50,939 bases of DNA from positions 1-50,939 of the forward strand of contig JAAZMZ010000046.1 of assembly GCA_012798535.1 (NCBI GenBank), given 5' to 3'. The notes below the pieces were generated by a model, which was given only the letters and a program-made list of their open reading frames with translations, had not been told where the DNA came from and searched no databases. The position numbers were made by a program, and so were the translations under genes. This document shows positions 23,469 to 32,844 of this stretch, in pieces; position 1 is the first letter of the stretch, and every line of letters begins with the position of its first letter. The DNA is from Leptolinea sp. (lineage in GTDB: Bacteria; Chloroflexota; Anaerolineae; Anaerolineales; Anaerolineaceae).

Positions 23469-24533
23469 TTACTGCAGCCTGATGCGCGGATCGATTACGC
23501 CATACAGGATATCGACGATCAAATTGCCGACCAGCAAGATCAGACAGTTGAACATGGTAACGCCCAGTACAGAAACCACATCCAGAGAGAGGGCGGATTC
23601 TGCCAGGAATGAACCCATGCCGGGGATATTGAAAATTGTCTCAGTGATCACCACACCATTCAGCAGGCCGATCAACATTAACGCGCCGACAGTAACCACC
23701 GGGATCAGCGCGTTGGGTACGGCATGGCGGCTGATCACTTTGCGTTCGCTCAGGCCTTTGGCGCGGGCAGTGGTCATATAGTCCTGATTCAGGGTATCCA
23801 GCATGGATGAACGCGTGACCCGCAGCAGATAAGCCCAATCCAGATAGGCCAGAGTAAAAACCGGCAGAACCAGATGCCGAACGGCATCCCGGAAAATATC
23901 CATCCGGCCGTTTAAAAGAGCGTCGACCGTATTCATGCTGGTATAGCGAATAAAACTGGTCGACTGGACGACTTGCAGCGCCCAGTCGGATAATCGGCCA
24001 GGGGGAAACCATCCCAGTTTGGCATAGAAGAAAAGAAGAACGATAAGTCCGAAAACAAAAACCGGAATAGACCAGCCGACAATGCTGAACACCCTTAGTA
24101 TCTGGTCAATGAGTTTATTATGATTTACTGCAGAAACCACCCCCAGCCAGATGCCAATTCCCACCATGGGAATGGCCGTCCATAACGCAAGTTCCGCCGT
24201 AGCCGGAAGTCTGCGGCCGATTACTTCCCAGACCGTACCTTTACCGGTCTTTGACCAACCCAGGTTGCCGCGTAAGATGCCGCCTTCGATTTCACCGGTT
24301 TCAGGATCTTTACTGCCGGTCATCCAGCGCCAGTATTGCACCGGAACCGGATCATCCAACCCGTATTTCTTGATCAAACCCTCCATGGCACCCTGGCGCT
24401 TCGGAATATCTTTGACATAGAGTGAAACCCGCTCATATGGTGTCAACATGGACAACATGGAAAAGATCAGAACAGTCACTGCCAGCAGAAGGAGTGGAAG
24501 GATTAACAACCGGCGGATGATAAACGAAAGCAT
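23469..24533 (-). CDS. Oligopeptide/dipeptide ABC transporter permease, OppB/DppB type
   Basis: The 354-aa protein starts at ATG 24533 (MLSFIIRRLLILPLLLLAV), with GGAGG 12 nt upstream; the longer open frame has no site. The first membrane segment, LGWSKTGKGTVWEVIGRRLPATAELALW, and the loop ARAKGLSERKVISRHAVPNALIPV identify the OppB/DppB family. The C-terminus NLIVDILYGVIDPRIRLQ is the usual ending. An external insert SKDPETGEIEGGI follows the first span. It forms the heteromeric channel with the OppC-type subunit. Confidence 0.93.
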   Translation of the reverse strand: MLSFIIRRLLILPLLLLAVTVLIFSMLSMLTPYERVSLYVKDIPKRQGAMEGLIKKYGLDDPVPVQYWRWMTGSKDPETGEIEGGILRGNLGWSKTGKGTVWEVIGRRLPATAELALWTAIPMVGIGIWLGVVSAVNHNKLIDQILRVFSIVGWSIPVFVFGLIVLLFFYAKLGWFPPGRLSDWALQVVQSTSFIRYTSMNTVDALLNGRMDIFRDAVRHLVLPVFTLAYLDWAYLLRVTRSSMLDTLNQDYMTTARAKGLSERKVISRHAVPNALIPVVTVGALMLIGLLNGVVITETIFNIPGMGSFLAESALSLDVVSVLGVTMFNCLILLVGNLIVDILYGVIDPRIRLQ

Positions 24534-24601
24534 TGACAAACAGCACCTCCAGCAACCAGCCCTCACATTATGGATCAGGCATGGGGATTACAAATTGGTA
24601 T

Positions 24602-24632
24602 CCGGGAGCCGGAACAAATATCCGGCTCCCGG
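24602..24632 (-). other. Intercistronic stem-loop between peptide-binding and permease genes
   Basis: CCGGGAGCCGGA (24602-24613) and TCCGGCTCCCGG (24621-24632) pair perfectly over 12 bp with a 7-nt loop. No U-tract follows. Its position immediately after the binding-protein gene matches the hairpin at 5409-5440 and suggests protection of the upstream mRNA, so that the binding protein is made in excess. Confidence 0.7.
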
Positions 24633-24660
24633 GGTCGTGCTTTGTTACGAAATTACCTGC

Positions 24661-26697
24661 TTATTTGGGAGCTACCTTGGAAAGCGAGTAGATCCAACCG
24701 TATTCCGGATTTCCGTAAGCGGGATTGAAATAGAAGCCTTTGATCCATGACTGGAATGGATAGCCTTCCATCTGCTGGTACATCCAGATATCGACAGCGT
24801 CTTCCTGTGCCATCTTCTGGATGCTCTCGTAGATCGGTGTACGGGCTTCCACACCATTGGCCGTGGCGCCTTTGATGACAATCTCATCATATTTCTTTTT
24901 GTAATCATCCGTCATGTTGACGATGCGGCCGTAGGCTCCCTGTGAATACAGGAAGGGATTGACCCAGTTGTGCGGATCATGGAAATCTTCCACCCAGCCG
25001 CCCACATAGATGGGCAGTTTACCCTGGCGGCGGCTCTCAAGCAGAACCGGCCATGGCATGGCAAGTACGGCGATGGAGAACTTTGGGTTTGCTTTTTCGA
25101 TGCCGGTCTTGAGGATTTCTGCGGCTAGGCGGCGGGTATCATTGCCGCTGTTATAGGCGATCTGCATATAGAAACCCTTGGTCCAGATATCATCGTCGTC
25201 TTCACCGGCAGGTTTGCCGTCAGCATCGAGATCAGCCGCTTTGAATTCGGCTTCGCAGGCTGCGGCGTCATATTTGTTGATTGGTGCGGTGTCTTTCAGG
25301 TAGCCCATCATACCCTGTGGAATGGGACCCTGAGCCTGAACACCTTCACCGGCCAGCGCGTCTTTGACCATGGCGTCGTAATCAAAGCAGGATGAGAAGG
25401 CTTTGCGAATGTGGATATCCGAGAAGAAATTGGCAGGAATACCATTACCGTCCAATTTTCCCGAACCCACATACGGATTACCGCCTTCCACATTGATCTG
25501 CCAGTTCAACTGGGCAGGGGTGATGGCCGGCATGGGCAGCTTACGGTAGTAGGTCAAATAGCCGTCAGCTTTGTCATCTTTGCAGGTGGATTCGAGCGTG
25601 CCGCAGGTCTGTTTGGCAAACGGTTCGAGTTCCTTGCGATACTGCGGTGGCGTATAGATCTCATCCGCGTCGCCTGCCTGGAGCATCGAGAGGCGGGTGC
25701 CCCATTCATCTATGTTCTTGATGACCACACGTTTGATGCTGGCAACACCGCTGGGGCCGCCTTCCCACATGGGTTCTTTGCGCCAGTAGTTTTCATTGGC
25801 GGTTAAAACAATTTCTTCACCGGGGGTCCAGTGATCGAGTTTGTAGGGGCCGGTACCGTTGGATTTTTTGAAGAGGATGGTATCTTCGGCTGCCGGATCG
25901 GCGAACTTGGACCAGGTGGCGCAATCGCCGTCCCAGTCGCCGTTCTCTTTCATCCATTCCTGATCGAGGATTCCACCGAGGAACTGCTGTGAAGTCAGGG
26001 CAAGCATCCAGGGAACAGGCTGGTTGAATTTGTAGGTTACGGTTCCAGCAGCATCATCGGCCACGATCTTGGTCTTGATATCTTCGCAAACCTTTGCCAG
26101 GTCTTCGGTTTTCAAGTCTTCGAATTTGGGAGCTTCTTTGGCATCAGCCGGTTTGAGGAATGCGGCCGCGAAGTCTTTGATGCCGGCCATGGCCATATCG
26201 GGACCATAGAAAGCTTCATAGACGATCCACTGCCAGCCGTCGATACGACCCTGCAGGAAAGCGCGCTGGGCAGTATAGGCAACATCATGGGGTTCCAGAG
26301 TTCCACCTTCGTGGAATTTCACATCTTTACGGATATTGAAAGTCCACTCTTTCCCGTCTTCACTGGTTTTCCAATCGGTAGCCAGGGCGGGGATGTATTC
26401 GTCAGTTTTATCTTTTTTAAAGAATGTCAGACCTTCGTAAATATTGAGTTCAGTGGTTGAACCGGCGGTCTCATATGTCCAGGCGGGATCAAGAGTCTCT
26501 GGTTCACCGGCACCGGTGATATAGGTCATGGTGTCAGGATTCTTGAACTCGGGTCCTTTGGCGGCCGGGGCTGCAGTCGGAGCCGCAGCGGCCTCGGTTC
26601 CTCCGGGAACCGCGGTGGCAGGTTGTTGCTGGCAGGCGCCTAAAAGCATACTGGCGATCATCAGCAACGACGTCAAAAGAATAATTCGGTTACGCAT
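24661..26697 (-). CDS. Oligopeptide/dipeptide ABC transporter substrate-binding lipoprotein (family 5)
   Basis: The 678-aa length is long for the family (about 520-600 usual). The signal ends in the lipobox MLLGAC, followed by QQQP and an Ala/Pro/Thr linker. Family-5 landmarks are EPETLDPAWTYETAGSTTELNIYEGL, WTFNIRKDVKFHEGG, NGTGPYKLDHW and the C-terminal WSIYQQ-like VDIWMYQQMEGYPFQSWIKG. An Asp-rich insert with DLDADGKPAGEDDDD near residue 495 resembles an EF-hand-type calcium loop. It would bind peptides or another oligomer outside the cell; the ligand is unknown. GGAG lies about 8 nt before ATG 26697. Confidence 0.92.
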   Translation of the reverse strand: MRNRIILLTSLLMIASMLLGACQQQPATAVPGGTEAAAAPTAAPAAKGPEFKNPDTMTYITGAGEPETLDPAWTYETAGSTTELNIYEGLTFFKKDKTDEYIPALATDWKTSEDGKEWTFNIRKDVKFHEGGTLEPHDVAYTAQRAFLQGRIDGWQWIVYEAFYGPDMAMAGIKDFAAAFLKPADAKEAPKFEDLKTEDLAKVCEDIKTKIVADDAAGTVTYKFNQPVPWMLALTSQQFLGGILDQEWMKENGDWDGDCATWSKFADPAAEDTILFKKSNGTGPYKLDHWTPGEEIVLTANENYWRKEPMWEGGPSGVASIKRVVIKNIDEWGTRLSMLQAGDADEIYTPPQYRKELEPFAKQTCGTLESTCKDDKADGYLTYYRKLPMPAITPAQLNWQINVEGGNPYVGSGKLDGNGIPANFFSDIHIRKAFSSCFDYDAMVKDALAGEGVQAQGPIPQGMMGYLKDTAPINKYDAAACEAEFKAADLDADGKPAGEDDDDIWTKGFYMQIAYNSGNDTRRLAAEILKTGIEKANPKFSIAVLAMPWPVLLESRRQGKLPIYVGGWVEDFHDPHNWVNPFLYSQGAYGRIVNMTDDYKKKYDEIVIKGATANGVEARTPIYESIQKMAQEDAVDIWMYQQMEGYPFQSWIKGFYFNPAYGNPEYGWIYSLSKVAPK

Positions 26698-26785
26698 AGT
26701 GCTTCTCCTCTCAAAAATAGGTTGGTCAACTAAGCTTGCTTAGGACTTGCTAAACCTGATTTGGGTTAAGAAACCACCTCCTCTT

Positions 26786-27772
26786 CTAAATCTTCGCAAG
26801 ATGGCAGGCCACATAGTGGTCCGGTTTTAGTTCTCTTAACTCCGGTCGTGTTTCTGCGCAGATATCCTGCGCGATAGGGCAACGCGTTCGGAACCGGCAG
26901 CCGCTCGGAGGATTCACCGGAGACGGTACATCTCCTTCGAGAATAGTGCGTTTGCGTCGTTCCTCGGCAACAGGATCCGGGATGGGAACGGCTGACAGAA
27001 GTGCTTTAGTGTAGGGGTGCAGCGGATTGCTGTACAGATCATCCCGGCTGGCTTTCTCCGCAATGATCCCCAGATACATCACCGCAACGCGGTCACTGAT
27101 ATGCTTCACCATGGAAAGATCATGCGCAATGAACAGGTAGGTGAGTTTCAGGTCGCGCTGCAGATCTTCCAGAAGATTAACCACCTGTGCCTGAACAGAG
27201 ACATCCAGCGCGGCAATCGGTTCATCACAAATGATCAGATCCGGATCGAGCGCTAGAGCGCGGGCAATTCCGATACGCTGGCGTTGGCCGCCTGAAAATT
27301 CATGAGGATAGCGTTTGACAAAAGCCGTATTCAAACCCACCAGTTCAAGGAGATGCAGGACCCGCTCCTTCAACTCTTTCCCTTTATGGGTTCCATGGAT
27401 GATCATCGGTTCGGCGATAATATCGCCTACCGTCATCCGTGGATTAAGGCTGGCATACGGATCCTGAAAGATCATCTGCATCTGTTTTCTGGTTTTTCGA
27501 AGGGATTCCCCTTTCATTTTGACCAGATCGTCACCCTTAAAATAAACATGCCCGGATGTCGGGCGGTATAACTGCAAGATCGTCCGGCCGGTGGTTGATT
27601 TTCCGCAGCCCGATTCACCGACCAGTCCCAGGGTCTCTCCAGAAAAGATTTCAAAGGAGACATCATCCACCGCATGAACATCTCCCGAATGAGTCTGAAA
27701 GACAAATCCGTGCATGATGGGGAAATACTTCACCAGATGATCAACTTTAAGTAAGGCTTCTCGTTCTGCCAT
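26786..27772 (-). CDS. Oligopeptide ABC transporter ATP-binding protein, OppF/DppF type
   Basis: The 328-aa protein starts at ATG 27772, overlapping the stop of the preceding ATPase (TGATG). It has Walker [10 protein letters not shown], the signature [15 protein letters not shown], Walker [15 protein letters not shown] and the H-loop FIAHDLS. The C-terminal oligopeptide/dipeptide extension [20 protein letters not shown] carries three Cys (CRFRTRC and C), which in relatives can hold an iron-sulfur cluster. It is one half of the heterodimeric motor. The open frame runs 11 codons upstream but the overlap argues for the shorter start. Confidence 0.93.
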   Translation of the reverse strand: MAEREALLKVDHLVKYFPIMHGFVFQTHSGDVHAVDDVSFEIFSGETLGLVGESGCGKSTTGRTILQLYRPTSGHVYFKGDDLVKMKGESLRKTRKQMQMIFQDPYASLNPRMTVGDIIAEPMIIHGTHKGKELKERVLHLLELVGLNTAFVKRYPHEFSGGQRQRIGIARALALDPDLIICDEPIAALDVSVQAQVVNLLEDLQRDLKLTYLFIAHDLSMVKHISDRVAVMYLGIIAEKASRDDLYSNPLHPYTKALLSAVPIPDPVAEERRKRTILEGDVPSPVNPPSGCRFRTRCPIAQDICAETRPELRELKPDHYVACHLAKI

Positions 27773-28758
27773 CAGTATTCCCTTCCCGTGTTGGGATCCA
27801 CCCAACAGGCCACTTTATGATGTGGTGACAGATTTTTCAGCGCGGGATTTTCTGATTTACAATGCGCTACAGCATACGTACACCGTGACAGGAAAGGACA
27901 GGATTGGGGTTTTTCCATCAATATGGGTGGGAGTCCTTCAATGGAGACCAACCGGCGGTGATCTGTTTCATCCATTCTCGGCAGGCTTCCTAAAAGCCCG
28001 CGTGTATATGGATGCATGGGATTGGCATACAGCTCTTTCACGCCGGATTCCTCGACAATGCAGCCGCCATACATTACAGCCACCCGCTTTGCCAGACCGG
28101 CGATAATTCCCAGATCATGCGTGATCCAGATGATGGCCATGCCCAGTTCCTGGCGAAGGCGCTGCACAAGTTCGACGATCTGCGCCTGAATGGTCACATC
28201 CAGGGCAGTCGTTGGTTCATCGGCGATCAATAACTGCGGATTGGTGATCAGCGCCATGGCGATCATAACGCGCTGGCGCATGCCGCCCGAAAATTGGTGG
28301 GGATAATCATCCAACCGTTCTTTCGCACGTGGAATGCCCACCATCTCAAGCACCTGGGCAGCCCGATCGTAGGCCATTTTCTTGTTCATTCCATTATGGA
28401 TTTCAAGCGGTTCCGACACCTGTTTTCCAATTGTCAGAACGGGATTGAAAAAGGTCATAGGGTCCTGGAAAACCATGCTGATCTGTGCTCCACGCACATG
28501 TCGGATTTCATCATCCGACATTTTCAGCAGATCTCTTCCCTGGTACAGAGCCTTACCGGCAACCACCTGACCGGGAGGGCAGGGAATCAGGCGCAGCATA
28601 GACATCACTGACACACTTTTTCCACAACCGCTCTCACCAACTATTCCCAGCGTTTCCCCCTCGTCTAAATTGAATGAAACACCATTTACAGCATGAACGA
28701 TTCCTTCTCGGGTCCGGAATTGTGTTTCAAGGCCTTGCACACTTAAGATTTCGGCCAT
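27772..28758 (-). CDS. Oligopeptide ABC transporter ATP-binding protein, OppD/DppD type
   Basis: The 328-aa protein starts at ATG 28758 ([19 protein letters not shown]) with GAGG about 10 nt upstream. Walker A is [10 protein letters not shown], the signature [15 protein letters not shown], Walker [17 protein letters not shown], followed by [21 protein letters not shown]. The C-terminal extension has [17 protein letters not shown]. It partners the OppF-type subunit whose gene overlaps by one base. It is the first gene of the operon, 83 nt below the predicted transcription start. Confidence 0.93.
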   Translation of the reverse strand: MAEILSVQGLETQFRTREGIVHAVNGVSFNLDEGETLGIVGESGCGKSVSVMSMLRLIPCPPGQVVAGKALYQGRDLLKMSDDEIRHVRGAQISMVFQDPMTFFNPVLTIGKQVSEPLEIHNGMNKKMAYDRAAQVLEMVGIPRAKERLDDYPHQFSGGMRQRVMIAMALITNPQLLIADEPTTALDVTIQAQIVELVQRLRQELGMAIIWITHDLGIIAGLAKRVAVMYGGCIVEESGVKELYANPMHPYTRGLLGSLPRMDETDHRRLVSIEGLPPILMEKPQSCPFLSRCTYAVAHCKSENPALKNLSPHHKVACWVDPNTGREY

Positions 28759-28847
28759 GCAAATACAACCTCGTTTCTGAAGAATACCTGTTGAATTAAC
28801 AAATAGAGCCTTCCAGAGCATATCCGGAGGCATCGGTAAGTGTAGTA

Positions 28848-28876
28848 ATTCTATCTGTTTTCGGGATTGATGTCAA
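28848..28876 (-). promoter_or_regulatory. Sigma-70 type promoter of the opp operon
   Basis: TTGACA (28876-28871) and TAGAAT (28853-28848) are separated by exactly 17 nt. The -35 box is a full consensus. Transcription would start near 28841. An 8-bp inverted repeat TCGGGATT (28861-28868) / AATCCCGA (28907-28914) spans the -35 region. Confidence 0.82.
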
Positions 28877-28920
28877 TTTTTTTTGTCATAAAATGCGCAG
28901 GCGTTTAATCCCGATTATTC

Positions 28921-29835
28921 CTAACCGTCACCAAACCGAAGCCGCAGATAGGAGTCGTACCGCGCAGGATTGATCTTCCCGCTTTCGGCCGCTTCGCGCA
29001 CGGCGCATCCCGGTTCGCTGCGGTGAGTACAATCGTTGAACTGGCAATCCGGCACAAGTTCACGTATCTCCGGAAAATAACCGTCCAGTTCTTCCGGCTC
29101 GATATCCCATAAACCGATACTGCGGATACCCGGAAGATCGGCCAGCCAACCACCCGTCCTTAAAGGGAACAGTTCACGCACATGGGTAGTGTGCCTGCCT
29201 TTTGATGTAAATTTACTGACCTCTCTGACCCGCAATCCCAATCCCGGCTGCAGGGCATTCAACAGGCTCGTCTTTCCCACACCGGAAGGACCGGCCAGCA
29301 CCGAGATCTTGTCAGTCAGCTCAGTCTGAAGTTCATCAAGCCCTTCCCGAGTTTTTGCCGAAACATAATGTACCGGTGTGCCCAGGCCGGGATAATGGGC
29401 AAACATGGCCCTTATGATGTCCATATCAGAAGCGATATCGGTTTTATTCAACACAATGCGGGAACGAATGTGGTATTTTTCCAGCCCGATTAAGAATCTA
29501 TCCACCATGCGCACATGCGGCGCGGGATTGGCGCAGGCAAATACCAGAAGCGCCTGGTCGGGATTGGCCACCAGTACCTGTTCATGTATTCCGCGTGCTG
29601 CCGGCGCCTGCCGCGAAAGCACACCGGTGCGCTCCTGTACTTTTTCAATCACTCCCTGTCTCGCATTGATGGGTGTGATCTCGACCGTATCTCCGATTGC
29701 CAGGATATCGCTTATTGAATGGAGCTGTTTCAGTTTTCCGCGCAGCCGGCAGATGTATATTCCATCCGGCGTATAAACATGGGCAAATCCAGATTGGGTT
29801 CGGATAACCAGCCCGGAAAGCACGGAGACACTCAT
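28921..29835 (-). CDS. rsgA: Ribosome small-subunit-dependent GTPase A
   Basis: The 304-aa GTPase is circularly permuted: NKTD (130-133) precedes the P-loop GPSGVGKT (182-189) and DLPG. An N-terminal OB fold (1-75) and C-terminal zinc site (CQFNDCTHRSEPGC) complete the RsgA plan. It helps late maturation of the 30S subunit. ATG 29835 overlaps the stop of the PBP gene (ATGA), so it is translationally coupled to it. This is the last gene of the maf-PBP-rsgA unit. Confidence 0.95.
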   Translation of the reverse strand: MSVSVLSGLVIRTQSGFAHVYTPDGIYICRLRGKLKQLHSISDILAIGDTVEITPINARQGVIEKVQERTGVLSRQAPAARGIHEQVLVANPDQALLVFACANPAPHVRMVDRFLIGLEKYHIRSRIVLNKTDIASDMDIIRAMFAHYPGLGTPVHYVSAKTREGLDELQTELTDKISVLAGPSGVGKTSLLNALQPGLGLRVREVSKFTSKGRHTTHVRELFPLRTGGWLADLPGIRSIGLWDIEPEELDGYFPEIRELVPDCQFNDCTHRSEPGCAVREAAESGKINPARYDSYLRLRFGDG

Positions 29836-32093
29836 GGTGTGGCCGTTTGTCGAACCGGCGTGGCCGGCGGTGTTTCAGAATTCTGCGAAGTTGGTGCGGC
29901 CGTCGGTGTGGCCTCACGCCTGACGTAGAGAGAAGATTCCCAGGGTAACAACCTGGAGGGACGTCCATAGTAGTAGATCTCGATGATCCGGCGGAAAATA
30001 GGAGCGGCCACCATGGAGCCTTCGCCGGCATTCTCGGCCAGGACGACCACTGTGATATCTGATTTCTTTGTCTCTTTGGCGGCATCGGTATAACCGGCGA
30101 ACCAGGAGTGCGGTTCGATTTCGGCCGTGGACGCCGTTCCCGTCTTTCCATAAATCGGGACTTGAATCCCGGTCAGAGCAGAAAAAGCCGTCCCGTGTTC
30201 ATTTGTGACAACCCAGCGCATAGCCTTACGGATCACGTCCATGATCTCCGGCCTTTCCGGTAGACGGCCCATCACTTCGGGCGTATCCGAGTAAAGTACG
30301 GCGCCATCCGGCGAAGTGAATTTGGACACGATCTCCGGCCGGTACAGGTATCCTCCATTCCCTATGGAGGAGATCATCACGGCCACCTGCAATGGTGTTG
30401 CCAGCATCGATCCCTGTCCGATGGCCAATTGGACAGCGTCACCTTCGTTATTGGGATTTAGAACCTGTCCGGTAACCTCTTCCAGCTCTTTGATGCCGGT
30501 TTTTTTCCCTAATCCAAATCCCTGAGCGTGGGTAACAATATCATTGGCATCCCCTTTCTGGAACATATCCAGACCAATGTGCCAGAAATACGGATTGCAG
30601 GAGCGCACCAGGCCACCGATCAGGTCAATTTTCCCGCTGGGACTCTTGCCATACGTATACGTCCAATCGTACAGTGTGACTCCCGGCAGTTCGGTAAATC
30701 GATAACCGCAATCGTATGTTGTATTAGAACGGTAATAACCGCTTTCCAGGGCTGCAGCCATGGTGACAATCTTGAAAACCGAACCCATAGGATAAGACCC
30801 CTGGGTAACCCGGTTTAAAAGGGGATTTTCCGGATCGTTCAGGACCGAATTAAGAAGAATGCCTGAATTGTAGTTTTGGGATTCGAAGAGGTTGGCATCA
30901 TATGCCGGAGATGAAACCATGGCCAGAATCCGGCCGGTATCCCGTTCCATAACAACGATGGCGCCGCGAAATCCTTCCATGGCGCGCTGCGCCTGTATTT
31001 GCAGGTCTTTATCCAGAGTGGTATGCAGATATTCCGGTGCTTTTGAATCGGTGCTCGCCAATCGGGTCAGGATATTCCCGTTGGGATCCAGCACATAAAC
31101 CGATCCACCGCGCACGCCGGCCAGTTGCGGTTCGGCCCAGGCTTCCAATCCTGAAACCCCAACCCGTTCCTCGCCAGAATATCCCTTTCGCCGGTAGGCA
31201 TCCAATTGTTCGGGAGAGATTTTCAACAGGTAACCGAGCGTCTGCGGCGCGACACCCTCATCGAAATAGAATCGTCCTTTGAAAGGGGTCATCACCAATC
31301 CGTTCAGCAGATTCAGGTCATCCGACATCTGCTGAGCCGCCTGTGCTGTAACCTCACTGATCGGTACATAGTCTGCGTCACGGTTCTCGTTGATCTGCCG
31401 CAGTATCGAATCACCGGGGCGGCCGGTCAATTTGGATAGAGCTACCAGCAGGTTGCCTTCCTGTGATTTCACCAGTTCAGCCGGTTTAACTCCGATAGCC
31501 ATGGCATCGATCTGGGCAGCGATAGTCGCGCCATTTCGATCGTAAATATCTCCTCGCCCTGAACCGGCATATTCGGAATAAAGCTGGTTGCCACCGTGCA
31601 ACTCTGGAAGGACCAATCCGTCGTCCCATTGAACCAGCCAATTGCTCTCTTCGCGGGTAACGTTCATTAATATTTCGCGGTTGATATCACCAAATACACT
31701 GGTCTTGTAGATGATCCGGGTATTCACCTGGGTGGTCTGATCACCAGGCATGACAGAAAGCACGGAACCTTCCAGGCTGTCCAAACCCAAATTTTGTGCT
31801 ACATGGCGATATTTCCCTTCGAAGTCATCACGGCTAATAGCATCCCGGCTGACAGACGTGATCAGGCTGTACATCGTATCGTAATCTTCGCTTTTCCAGG
31901 CATCAAGGAACGCCAGCACTACCGATTGGGCTGTCGCCGAATCAGTAGAGGATCGAAGCGTTGGAATGACCATTCCCAGATTCCGGGTTGTCAACGTGGA
32001 CGGGGTACACGAGACGATCAACAGTGTCAGAACCGCGATCGATCCAATCAGCCTGAAACAGCGAGAAGTCCAAAGCGTAAATGGTTTAACCAA
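29832..32093 (-). CDS. Class B penicillin-binding protein, lipoprotein form with MecA-like N-terminal domain
   Basis: The start TTG 32093 is preferred (753 aa): GGAG lies 6 nt upstream and the codon overlaps the maf stop. The N-terminus MVKPFTLWTSRCFRLIGSIA leads to the lipobox-like LIVSC, so a lipid anchor is likely instead of a plain span. Next come an NTF2/MecA-N-like domain (FLDAWKSEDYDTMYSLIT), the PBP dimerisation domain (GDIYDRNGATIAAQ) and the transpeptidase domain with SVFK near residue 435, SCN near 498 and KTGTAS near 648. It would crosslink peptidoglycan at the outer face of the membrane. The layout recalls B. subtilis PBP3 and PBP2a. The C-terminal tail is Pro/Thr/Ala-rich. Confidence 0.88.
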   Translation of the reverse strand: MVKPFTLWTSRCFRLIGSIAVLTLLIVSCTPSTLTTRNLGMVIPTLRSSTDSATAQSVVLAFLDAWKSEDYDTMYSLITSVSRDAISRDDFEGKYRHVAQNLGLDSLEGSVLSVMPGDQTTQVNTRIIYKTSVFGDINREILMNVTREESNWLVQWDDGLVLPELHGGNQLYSEYAGSGRGDIYDRNGATIAAQIDAMAIGVKPAELVKSQEGNLLVALSKLTGRPGDSILRQINENRDADYVPISEVTAQAAQQMSDDLNLLNGLVMTPFKGRFYFDEGVAPQTLGYLLKISPEQLDAYRRKGYSGEERVGVSGLEAWAEPQLAGVRGGSVYVLDPNGNILTRLASTDSKAPEYLHTTLDKDLQIQAQRAMEGFRGAIVVMERDTGRILAMVSSPAYDANLFESQNYNSGILLNSVLNDPENPLLNRVTQGSYPMGSVFKIVTMAAALESGYYRSNTTYDCGYRFTELPGVTLYDWTYTYGKSPSGKIDLIGGLVRSCNPYFWHIGLDMFQKGDANDIVTHAQGFGLGKKTGIKELEEVTGQVLNPNNEGDAVQLAIGQGSMLATPLQVAVMISSIGNGGYLYRPEIVSKFTSPDGAVLYSDTPEVMGRLPERPEIMDVIRKAMRWVVTNEHGTAFSALTGIQVPIYGKTGTASTAEIEPHSWFAGYTDAAKETKKSDITVVVLAENAGEGSMVAAPIFRRIIEIYYYGRPSRLLPWESSLYVRREATPTAAPTSQNSETPPATPVRQTATP

Positions 32094-32751
32094 TTTCCGC
32101 TCCAGCGGCCACCTGTTGATGTATTGGGCAGGTGTATCGGTTGGTTTTTTCACAACCGGCCACCATATCGGTCGAAACCGGCAGGTCAAACCGGGCTGCC
32201 AATCGGGCGATATGACATAAAGGCAAACCCATCACACTGGAAAAACAACCCTGAAACTTCTCCACCGGATGAAATCCGGCATGCTGTATGGCATAAGCGC
32301 CGGCTTTATCCAGCGGATCGCCGGTATCAATATATGCCTGGATTTCATCATCAGAGTAACGGCGCATCGGGACATCGGTGATACATATTCCCTGCTCCAG
32401 GTGATTTAAAGCATGATCTAAAAGTGCGAAAGCCGTCATAACCTGATGAGTATGTCCGCGCAGTTTTTTAAGCATACAGGCCGCGTCAGCGGCATCTGCG
32501 GGTTTTCCCATTAACTGACCGGCATCCACCACAATGGTATCCGCCGCCAGAATCAGGCCGGATTGTTTTGTCCGGCAGGCCAGGGCTTTTTCTCTGGCAA
32601 GTCTGGCAACATATCTGTCTGGTTTTTCGCCGGCCAGCGGTGTTTCATCAATATTGGCTGGGGAGGAAGAAAAATCCCAACCGGTGAGAGATAAGAGTTC
32701 CCGCCGGCGAGGGGAATTGGAGGCAAGAATGATAAATCTGGGAACGGGCAT
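32086..32751 (-). CDS. maf: Maf-family nucleotide pyrophosphatase
   Basis: The 221-aa protein begins FIILASNSPRRRELLSLTGW, with the Maf signature SNSPRR, and has DETPLAGEKPDRYVARLAREKA and LILAADTIVV. It is a house-cleaning enzyme for modified nucleoside triphosphates and is often linked to division genes. The last 35 residues (TNRYTCPIHQQVAAGAEIG) are a C-terminal extension. A TAAAAT box ends 9 nt before ATG 32751. It is the first gene of the maf-PBP-rsgA unit and overlaps the PBP start. Confidence 0.92.
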   Translation of the reverse strand: MPVPRFIILASNSPRRRELLSLTGWDFSSSPANIDETPLAGEKPDRYVARLAREKALACRTKQSGLILAADTIVVDAGQLMGKPADAADAACMLKKLRGHTHQVMTAFALLDHALNHLEQGICITDVPMRRYSDDEIQAYIDTGDPLDKAGAYAIQHAGFHPVEKFQGCFSSVMGLPLCHIARLAARFDLPVSTDMVAGCEKTNRYTCPIHQQVAAGAEIG

Positions 32752-32844
32752 CCTGAATCGATTTTAACACGAATGATACTCGTGAAAAATGAATAATTCC
32801 AAAAATGAAGATTACAATTCAACATAATCCTCAGGAGGTCAGTG

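Noticed and set aside
28861..28914. Inverted repeat TCGGGATT / AATCCCGA as a terminator of rsgA
   Set aside because: The 38-nt loop and the overlap with the opp promoter make a terminator unlikely; it is kept only as a note to the promoter.
32752..32844. Possible purine riboswitch before xpt
   Set aside because: The gap is only 93 nt, carries no conserved purine-aptamer junction sequences, and holds only a small CACGA/TCGTG stem.
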